Origin: JANNSW01 sp031431235
Lineage (GTDB): Bacteria > Pseudomonadota > Alphaproteobacteria > Rhizobiales > Hyphomicrobiaceae
Assembly: GCA_031431235.1 (NCBI GenBank)
Contig: JANPDA010000265.1
Coordinates: 1-6,682, forward strand
DNA: 6,682 nucleotides
Direction: 5' to 3'
The first letter of the stretch is position 1. Each line of letters begins with the position of its first letter. Positions 1 through 5,252 of this stretch are shown piece after piece. Position numbers and translations under genes: made by a program. Under the pieces are notes generated by a model, which saw only the letters and a list, made by a program, of their open reading frames with translations, did no database searches and was not told the origin of the DNA.

Positions 1-692
1 CTGGCGCCGGGCACGCGCGCGCCCGCGTGATAGCCCTGCACCACCGAGCCGCCCGCCGTGCCGAGCCAGGTTTCCGGGCTCTCACATGTGAACGTGTAGA
101 TTGCGCCATAGCCCGCGCCGCAATGGGTGTCCCACCGGACCGTGTTCGAGTAGGGCATGGCGAACATCGGATGGAACGAGATCGCGGCGTCGAGATCGTC
201 GTAGTAGCCCCGTGCGGCGTGGATGGGTTTCGAGCCCCGGCATTTCTCAGCCGGCTCGCCGAAGAATTTGAGGCGTCCCTCGATGCCATGCTGCTGCATG
301 GCGGCCTTGGCGGCGAGGAACCCGCCGAGCGCCGAGATGCCGAGGCCGGAATGGGGATCGGTGTGGCCGCCGGCGAGGGGATGCAGCCCGTCGCGCGGAC
401 GCTGGAGGACATCGGCCGCCTGGCAGTTTCCCGGCACCGCGTCGTACTCGGCATAGCCGCCGATGGTGGGACCCTTGCCGTTCTCCCACGTCGCGCTGAA
501 GGCCGTCGGCATGCCGCCGCTGCCGGCCTCGACCTCGAAGCCTTGCCGGCGCAGCAGGTCGACATAGAAGGCCGCCGACCGATACTCCCGCCAGGCCGTC
601 TCGCCGTGCTCGAAGATGGTCGCGCACCAGTCGGAAAGATCGCCGAGATTGTCGCGGACCCAGGCGCGGGCGGTCGACTTTGCTGCTGTCAT
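1..692 (-). CDS. M20-family amidohydrolase (AbgB-like), N-terminal 230 residues, cut by window edge
   Basis: This is the start of a zinc-peptidase-like amidohydrolase of the M20 group, the family of p-aminobenzoyl-glutamate, IAA-amino acid and N-acyl-amino acid hydrolases, which cleave amide bonds in the cytoplasm. Visible pieces are the core strand GGYAEYDAVPG (residues 78-88), the first metal-site loop GGHTDPHSGLG (108-118), FFGEPAEK (143-150) and a later FHP (173-175). By alignment from memory to AbgB/M20D, H114 and H174 are metal ligands and E149 the catalytic base. The normally Cys ligand is D112 and the normally Glu ligand is K150, so metal binding may be unusual. The ATG at 692 is chosen because AAGGAG lies 7 bases upstream (705-700). 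The gene starts 15 bases after the transporter stop and is probably co-transcribed with it. There is no signal peptide. Roughly half the protein lies outside the window, including the rest of the lid domain and the last metal His. Family is fairly certain; substrate is unknown. Confidence 0.85.
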   Translation of the reverse strand, partial: MTAAKSTARAWVRDNLGDLSDWCATIFEHGETAWREYRSAAFYVDLLRRQGFEVEAGSGGMPTAFSATWENGKGPTIGGYAEYDAVPGNCQAADVLQRPRDGLHPLAGGHTDPHSGLGISALGGFLAAKAAMQQHGIEGRLKFFGEPAEKCRGSKPIHAARGYYDDLDAAISFHPMFAMPYSNTVRWDTHCGAGYGAIYTFTCESPETWLGTAGGSVVQGYHAGARVPGA

Positions 693-710
693 GCTCGGGC
701 TCCTTGCCTA
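693..710 (-). promoter_or_regulatory. Ribosome binding site between rarD stop and amidohydrolase start
   Basis: A near-ideal AAGGAG lies at 705-700, seven bases before the amidohydrolase ATG at 692. It is squeezed into the 15-base gap after the rarD TAG stop, leaving no room for a promoter. This supports both the chosen start and co-transcription with rarD. Confidence 0.75.
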
Positions 711-1664
711 TGCCGTCACTCTACGCGTCCGCCGCAGCACGTCGATCGTGAAGATGGCGAGTGCAACCCAGATGATCGCAAACGTCAGCAGCCGGGACCA
801 GCTCAGCTCCTGGCCGAAAATGGTGATCGCGAGGGCGAACTGGATGCTCGGCACGATGTACTGCAGCAGGCCCATCACGGCGAGCGGCAGGCGCTGGGCG
901 GCGGCACCGAACAGGATCAACGGTAGCGCCGTGATCGGGCCGGTCAGAACGAGCAGCAGCATGGTCGTCGGGTCGGCGGTGAAGTGGCCCTGTCCACCCA
1001 CGGTCACGAAAGCGAGAATGGCGATGGCCGGCAACAAGTGCAGCAGGCTCTCGATCAGGTTGGCGGCGGTTGAGCGCACCGGATTGATCTTGCGGAAATA
1101 GCCGTAGGCCGCGAACGTGCCGGCGAGATAGACCGAGAGAAAGGGAAACGCGCCGAGCGCGATCGCCTGGGCGAGGACCGCGAGCCCTGCCAGCAGGATC
1201 GCCAGCGTCTGCGCCCGGTTGAGCCGCTCGCCGAGCAGCACGAAGCCGATCACGACCGACATCAGCGGGTTGATGAAGTAGCCAAAGCTCGTCTCCAGCA
1301 CGTAGCCGTGCTGAATGCCCCACACGAACACGCCCCAGTTCGAGAAGAGAACCAGTGCGGAAAGCGCGAGCAGGCCGAGCGCGCGCCGGTCCGCCATGGC
1401 CGCTCCGACCTCGCCGATCCGGCCCTTCAGCCAGAGATAGACGCCGACGAACACGAGCGACCAGATCGCCCGATGCGCGATCACCTCATAGGCCGGAACG
1501 TGCGCCAGATAGCGCCAGAACAGCGTCGCGCAGCCCCAGAACGCGTAGGACGAGGCCGCCATCGCAAAACCGAGGCGGGCTTCCGCTGCCGCACTATCCT
1601 CGCGTCCACGAAGCGCTTCGGGCTCGCTCAATTCGTCACGTCCGGGAGCCGATCGATCACCCAC
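708..1664 (-). CDS. rarD: RarD-type EamA-family inner-membrane transporter
   Basis: This is a ten-helix drug/metabolite-superfamily transporter with RarD signatures: YAFWG in helix 1 (40-44), AHRAIWS (63-69), NWGVFVW (109-115), SFGYFINPL (126-134), LLGER (143-147), QYIVPS (268-273) and FAIIWVALAIF (295-305). These match E. coli RarD almost block for block, and the C-terminus is basic (RRTRR), as expected for a cytoplasmic tail. Chloramphenicol-related function is historical for the family, and the real substrate is generally unknown. The GTG at 1664 gives 318 residues and overlaps the oxygenase gene by 37 bases, with only a weak AGG upstream. A TTG at 1631 forms a four-base TTGA overlap with the oxygenase stop and would give 307 residues, closer to the usual ~296. 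I list the longer form but the TTG is a serious rival. Either way translation is likely coupled to the oxygenase. The TAG stop at 710-708 is followed after 15 bases by the amidohydrolase. Confidence 0.9.
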   Translation of the reverse strand: MGDRSAPGRDELSEPEALRGREDSAAAEARLGFAMAASSYAFWGCATLFWRYLAHVPAYEVIAHRAIWSLVFVGVYLWLKGRIGEVGAAMADRRALGLLALSALVLFSNWGVFVWGIQHGYVLETSFGYFINPLMSVVIGFVLLGERLNRAQTLAILLAGLAVLAQAIALGAFPFLSVYLAGTFAAYGYFRKINPVRSTAANLIESLLHLLPAIAILAFVTVGGQGHFTADPTTMLLLVLTGPITALPLILFGAAAQRLPLAVMGLLQYIVPSIQFALAITIFGQELSWSRLLTFAIIWVALAIFTIDVLRRTRRVTA

Positions 1665-2752
1665 TTGCCGATCGCCTGAACCTGGTCGTCGCGCCAGGAC
1701 AGCGGACCCGGCCGATAGAGCACGGAGGCGAGCGCCACCTGCTGCTTCTCGAGGATGCCGACGTCCTCGCGCCCGACCTTCTCCCAGCGCTCGTAGTAGG
1801 GAGCCGACTTGGCAGCGAACTCGGGGTCGGCGAGTGCATCCGCGGGGAAGCAGCCGCCGATCTCCAGCAGCGTCCGGTCATGAGCGAGCGGCAGCACGTT
1901 CAGCCACCACAGGCAATCCTGCGCCATGACCAGCTGGCAGGTGGGGTGGATCACGGTGAAGTAGGTGCCCTGGCGGGCCTCCTCGTCGAGGCCGTGCATC
2001 GGTGCGAAAGTCGGGACGGTATCCTGGAGGGTCGCAATCGAGCGGCCGGAGATGACCTGGAGGCAGAGCCATTCCCCGCGCGTCGGCAGCGTGCGCGACT
2101 GCTGGGCGCCGACCGATTCCCGGTGCACGATGCCGGTATGATAGGTCTCCATCGAATTCTCGAGGATGAGCTTCCAGTTGCAGCGCGGCGCGAGTGTCGT
2201 CGTCCAGGTGCAGCGCATGCGGTCGAGCTTGTGCGTCGCCATGCGCTCGGGCAGATCGCCCAGATGCTCGATCAGCGGCGCCCCATCCTGGTTGTAGGTC
2301 GCAAACACGAAACCCGCCCAGCTCTCCATCCTTATCGGCACCAAGCCGTTCTCGACCCGGTCGAACCCTTCGGCGTCCTTCATGTCGGGGCAGCCGTAGA
2401 GCGTGCCGTCGGAGAGGTAGCTCCAGGCGTGGTAGGGGCAGATCAGCCGGCTCGCATTGCCGGCGCCTTCGGCCAGGATCGAGCCGCGGTGGCGGCAGAA
2501 ATTGGCAAATGCCCGCAGCGTGCCGTCCTTGCCGCGGATCAGCAGCAGCGGCCCGCCGACCGTGTCGAAGGAGCGATAGTCGCCGGGCTTGGCAAGGCTC
2601 TCCTCGCGACAGAGGAAGAACCAGTGCTTGAGGTGGATGTGCTTCTTCTCCAGCTCGAAAATGGCTGGATCGGTGTAGAAGCCCGCAGGCATCGAGCGGG
2701 CACGTTGCAAGGGTGCGGTCGCTGCCGCGAGCTCGTTGCGGTCGAGGCGCAT
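1628..2752 (-). CDS. Rieske non-heme iron oxygenase, alpha (terminal oxygenase) subunit
   Basis: This 374-residue terminal oxygenase has the full cofactor set. The Rieske [2Fe-2S] ligands are C86, H88, C105 and H108 in FCRHRG and CPYHAW. The mononuclear-iron region NSMETYHTGIVH (199-210) gives E202 as electron-bridge acid and H205/H210 as ligands, and D330 in GREDVGILE is the likely third ligand. The E-x2-H-x4-H form and the REDxxILExQQ tail resemble the choline/carnitine monooxygenase and stachydrine demethylase branch rather than the naphthalene dioxygenases. The usual reaction there is O2- and NADH-dependent hydroxylation or N/O-demethylation in the cytoplasm. No reductase, ferredoxin or beta subunit is in the window, so electrons must come from a partner encoded elsewhere. 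The ATG at 2752 has AAGG about 10 bases upstream (2766-2763) and gives the usual family N-terminus (FYTDPAIFELEKKHI). It is the first gene of an apparent unit with rarD and the amidohydrolase. The substrate is not predictable. Confidence 0.93.
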   Translation of the reverse strand: MRLDRNELAAATAPLQRARSMPAGFYTDPAIFELEKKHIHLKHWFFLCREESLAKPGDYRSFDTVGGPLLLIRGKDGTLRAFANFCRHRGSILAEGAGNASRLICPYHAWSYLSDGTLYGCPDMKDAEGFDRVENGLVPIRMESWAGFVFATYNQDGAPLIEHLGDLPERMATHKLDRMRCTWTTTLAPRCNWKLILENSMETYHTGIVHRESVGAQQSRTLPTRGEWLCLQVISGRSIATLQDTVPTFAPMHGLDEEARQGTYFTVIHPTCQLVMAQDCLWWLNVLPLAHDRTLLEIGGCFPADALADPEFAAKSAPYYERWEKVGREDVGILEKQQVALASVLYRPGPLSWRDDQVQAIGKWVIDRLPDVTN

Positions 2753-2784
2753 CGTTGGAGTACCTTTTCAGGAATGCTTGGATC

Positions 2785-2811
2785 ACAGGCAATTGCTATC
2801 ATCTCGCCTGT
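2785..2811 (-). repeat. Inverted repeat in the accA-oxygenase gap
   Basis: ACAGGC (2785-2790) and GCCTGT (2806-2811) form a perfect six-base inverted repeat around a 15-base AT-richer loop, which itself holds part of the GCAATTGC palindrome. It lies in the 82-base gap between the accA stop and the oxygenase start. No run of T follows it in the direction of transcription, so it is a poor intrinsic terminator. It could be a weak hairpin or an operator for the oxygenase unit, or chance. The rest of the gap shows no convincing promoter. Confidence 0.3.
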
Positions 2812-2834
2812 CGTGCGGTCCAGCAGCCCAAGCG

Positions 2835-3794
2835 TCAGAGCGAGCGGCCCATCTGCATGAATTTCTCGTGACGCTGGCGGCGGATCTCCTCGGGTGGCAG
2901 GCCATCGAACGGGGCGAGGCTTTCCGCTATCGCATCCCCCGTGCGGCCAATCGCGAGCGCGGCATCGCGGTGTGCGCCCCCGACCGGCTCTGGGATGATG
3001 CGGTCGATGATGCCGAGCCGCTCGAGATCCTGGGCGGTGATCTTCATGTTGGTGGCGGCATCGATGGCCTTGGCCGAATCCCGCCAGAGGATGGAGGCGG
3101 CTGCCTCGGGCGAGGCGACGGTGTAAATCGAGTGCTCCAGCATCAGCACGCGATTGGCGGTGGCGATCGCGACGGCGCCGCCCGAGCCGCCCTCGCCGAT
3201 CACGACGGTGATGATCGGCACGCCCAGCTGCAGGCAGCAGTCGGTCGAGCGGGCAATCGCCTCGGCCTGGCCGCGTTCCTCGGCATCGATGCCCGGGTAG
3301 GCGCCGGCGGTATCGACCAGCGACAAGACTGGCAGCGAGAAGCGGTTTGCGAGCTCCATCAGGCGCACCGCCTTGCGATACCCCTCTGGGCGCGCCATAC
3401 CGAAATTGTGCTTCACGCGGCCTTCGGTGTCGGAGCCTTTCTCGTGCCCCATGATGACAACGGCGCGGCCGCGGAACGTGCCCGGCCCACCGATGATCGC
3501 ATTGTCCTCGGCGAAATAGCGGTCGCCGGCCAGCGGCGTGAAGTCCTCGATCAGCGCTTCGAGGTAGTGGCTGAAATGGGGGCGCTCGGGATGGCGGGCG
3601 ACCTGGGTCTTCTGCCAGGGCGTGAGCTTGCCATAGGTGTCGATCAGCGCCGCCTTGGCCTTCTGCTCCAGCTTCTTGATCTCGTCATCGATCGAGACGC
3701 TGTTCTGGGTGTGGGTGAGCGAGCGCAGCTCGTGCACCTTGCTTTCGAGCTCGGCGACCGGCTTCTCGAAATCGAGGTAGGTTCGCAATTGCAT
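2835..3794 (-). CDS. accA: Acetyl-CoA carboxylase carboxyltransferase, alpha subunit
   Basis: The product is the alpha half of the carboxyltransferase that moves CO2 from carboxybiotin on AccB to acetyl-CoA. With AccD it forms an A2D2 complex making malonyl-CoA for fatty acid synthesis in the cytoplasm. The 319 residues match the E. coli length exactly. Family blocks appear in order: LDFEKPVAELESKV (7-20), WQKTQVARHPERP (60-72), GDRYFAEDNAIIGG (90-103), FGMARPEGYRKA (131-142), DTAGAYPGIDAEERGQAEAI (161-180), the oxyanion-hole glycines GEGGSGGA (200-207), SPEAAASILWRD (228-239) and IIPEPVGGAHR (266-276). The frame is open upstream to 3851, but the ATG at 3794 is chosen because it begins at the family N-terminus, with GAGG about 15 bases upstream. 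accD is not in the window, as usual for proteobacteria. There is no odd residue. It follows nagZ by 92 bases and precedes the oxygenase by 82. Confidence 0.98.
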   Translation of the reverse strand: MQLRTYLDFEKPVAELESKVHELRSLTHTQNSVSIDDEIKKLEQKAKAALIDTYGKLTPWQKTQVARHPERPHFSHYLEALIEDFTPLAGDRYFAEDNAIIGGPGTFRGRAVVIMGHEKGSDTEGRVKHNFGMARPEGYRKAVRLMELANRFSLPVLSLVDTAGAYPGIDAEERGQAEAIARSTDCCLQLGVPIITVVIGEGGSGGAVAIATANRVLMLEHSIYTVASPEAAASILWRDSAKAIDAATNMKITAQDLERLGIIDRIIPEPVGGAHRDAALAIGRTGDAIAESLAPFDGLPPEEIRRQRHEKFMQMGRSL

Positions 3795-3847
3795 GACGGC
3801 TCGATCTTTCCTCAAGGGGGCAGCATAGCACCCGGCTCGATCGCCAG

Positions 3848-3876
3848 ACATGGGGCGGGCAGGGGTTTGGAGTCAA
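3848..3876 (-). promoter_or_regulatory. Possible accA promoter with an overlapping GANTC site
   Basis: TTGACT (3876-3871) is close to the -35 consensus and starts about ten bases after the nagZ stop. The hexamer 17 bases on (CCATGT, 3853-3848) is a poor -10 element. A GANTC site (3870-3874) overlaps the -35 box. A second, unpaired -10-like TATGCT lies nearer to accA. No hairpin terminator is visible in the 92-base gap, so read-through from nagZ remains possible. This is pattern matching only. Confidence 0.25.
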
Positions 3877-3886
3877 GTTTTGGCCC

Positions 3887-5131
3887 TCAGCCTCCGGCCA
3901 CCACGTCCCTGGAAACGAGCCGCGCCTTGAGGCTACGGATGCGCTCGAAGGAGGCTTCGATTCGCCGCCGGGGGATCTGCCCCAGGACCACGGCGCGACG
4001 GATCAACCCGCGCACGCGGGCACGGAACGCGGGATCGACGTCTTTGGCCGAAGCGAACAGCAACAAATCGTTGCCGGCATTGATCGCGCCGACGACGGTT
4101 TCCTCGAGGCTAAAGCGGCTCTCGATTGCATCCATCTCCAAGTCGTCCGTCATGACGACGCCGGCAAATCCGAGGTCGCCACGCAATCGGCCTTCGATCG
4201 CCTGCCGGGATAGGGTGGCGGGAAGGTTGGCATCTCCCGTGAGCACCGCATGGCTCAGATGGCCGGTCATGACGATGGGAGGCTCGGCGATGCCTGTCAG
4301 CTGGCGAAATGGCTCGAGCTCCTCATCGCTCCAGGTGGCGGTGATGTCGACCGGGCCGGCATGGCTGTCCGATAGGCTCGATCCATGGCCGGGGAAGTGC
4401 TTCAGGGCGACCAGGATGCCGACGCGCGCGTGCGCGGAGATGAATGCGCGCGCATAGTCGGTGACGCGAGTGGACTGGGCGCCGAAGCTGCGCTCGAGGC
4501 GGGCGATCACGGGATTGCGCTCATTGCGGGCGAGGTCGACGACGGGGCCGAGGTTGAGATTGATGCCGAGGCCGGACAGCTCCTCGGCGAGCCTCTGGTA
4601 GAGCTGTCCGGCGGCTTGCGGGCTCGATGAGCGGGCGACCGTTGCCGCGCTAGGGTAGTCCGCGTAGCCCTGACCGGGTCCCAGGCGCTGCACCCGGCCC
4701 CCCTCCTGATCGATCGCAACCAAGAGCGGCAACGGCGGATCGGCGTCGTGTAGCGCGGAAACGAGCGCCCTCAGCCGCCGTCTCGGGCCGATGTTGCGGC
4801 CGAGCAGCACGACGCCACCGACCGTGCCAGCGTGGATCTCGCTCAGCAGCGGCTGCAGCACACGATCACCCGCGGCCGCGCCCGCGAACCCGAAAACCAG
4901 CATCTGCCCGATCTGGCGATCGAGCTCGTCGAGCGGGCGCTCGCTCGTCGCGCTATCGCCCGCCGGGGGAGGCGCTCTGAGGCCGCTCGTCGACGCCAGC
5001 AGGACGAAACCGATGACGAGCGCCAGCGAAAGCAGCTCCGAGCGGCCTGCCGGAGGCAGCAGCCGGTGGCGAGGCTTTTGCTCGCGTGCGGCCGGCATGC
5101 CAGAAGGGGAGTGGTCCTGAATTTGCCGCAT
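3887..5131 (-). CDS. nagZ: Membrane-anchored GH3 beta-N-acetylhexosaminidase (NagZ-like)
   Basis: This is a glycoside hydrolase family 3 enzyme of the NagZ group, which releases terminal beta-linked N-acetylglucosamine, typically from cell-wall muropeptides in peptidoglycan recycling. Motifs in order are GGVVLLGRNI (105-114), AIDQEGGRVQRL (139-150), LNLGPVVDLAR (192-202), LKHFPGHG (243-250), the acid/base Asp-His dyad D255/H257 in SLSDSHAG, MTGHLSHA (288-295) and the nucleophile loop VVMTDDLEM (325-333), with D329 the likely nucleophile. The catalytic barrel is complete. Unlike cytoplasmic NagZ (about 340 residues), this 414-residue protein has a basic 32-residue N-terminus, then a hydrophobic segment (33-51) and a Pro-rich linker. 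No lipobox Cys follows. It therefore looks inner-membrane anchored with the enzyme in the periplasm. The ATG at 5131 has only GAGG about 15 bases upstream; a later start at M12 would still keep the anchor. It faces the TPR gene across 121 bases and precedes accA. The usual scpA/scpB neighbours are absent. Confidence 0.88.
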   Translation of the reverse strand: MRQIQDHSPSGMPAAREQKPRHRLLPPAGRSELLSLALVIGFVLLASTSGLRAPPPAGDSATSERPLDELDRQIGQMLVFGFAGAAAGDRVLQPLLSEIHAGTVGGVVLLGRNIGPRRRLRALVSALHDADPPLPLLVAIDQEGGRVQRLGPGQGYADYPSAATVARSSSPQAAGQLYQRLAEELSGLGINLNLGPVVDLARNERNPVIARLERSFGAQSTRVTDYARAFISAHARVGILVALKHFPGHGSSLSDSHAGPVDITATWSDEELEPFRQLTGIAEPPIVMTGHLSHAVLTGDANLPATLSRQAIEGRLRGDLGFAGVVMTDDLEMDAIESRFSLEETVVGAINAGNDLLLFASAKDVDPAFRARVRGLIRRAVVLGQIPRRRIEASFERIRSLKARLVSRDVVAGG

Positions 5132-5252
5132 CCTGGCCGTTTACATCCTCGCATTGAGACCGTTTATTGTCTCCGTCAGCGGCGAATCGCCTGCGACACG
5201 AGCCTAGACCAGTTTGGCGTGATATTCTGATCGAGGAGGGGAGACGAGGCCG
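5132..5252. promoter_or_regulatory. Divergent gap between nagZ and the TPR gene, with two short palindromes
   Basis: These 121 bases must hold the start signals for both nagZ (left) and the TPR gene (right). Seen here are the perfect palindrome GGCGA-A-TCGCC (5181-5191), which contains a GANTC methylation site (5184-5188), and a GAGAC/GTCTC inverted repeat with an 8-base spacer (5156-5173). On the + strand TATTCT (5223-5228) is -10-like but has no good -35 partner. The TPR gene has AGGAGGGGAG at 5234-5243, ending nine bases before its ATG. The region is AT-richer than its surroundings. Operator function is a guess. Confidence 0.4.

Noticed and set aside
27..926. A + strand open frame of 299 codons opposite the amidohydrolase and the end of rarD
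   Set aside because: It crosses two genes with clear family motifs on the other strand and looks like neither a known family nor a real start region.
2753..2834. Intrinsic terminator after accA
   Set aside because: The only inverted repeat has a six-base stem, a 15-base loop and no following T tract, so it does not qualify.
1355..2860. Long + strand open frame (501 codons) opposite rarD and the oxygenase
   Set aside because: The oxygenase on the other strand has all its iron ligands in frame. The + strand translation is Arg/Pro/Ala/Gly-rich shadow sequence.
3795..3851. Upstream extension of accA to an earlier start
   Set aside because: The extra 19 residues are not part of the AccA family N-terminus, and the shorter form gives exactly the usual 319 residues.
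2736..4457. Very long open frame on the + strand (573 codons) opposite accA and nagZ
   Set aside because: The - strand here encodes two unmistakable conserved enzymes. The + strand product is a low-complexity shadow of GC-rich codon use and has no recognisable motif.
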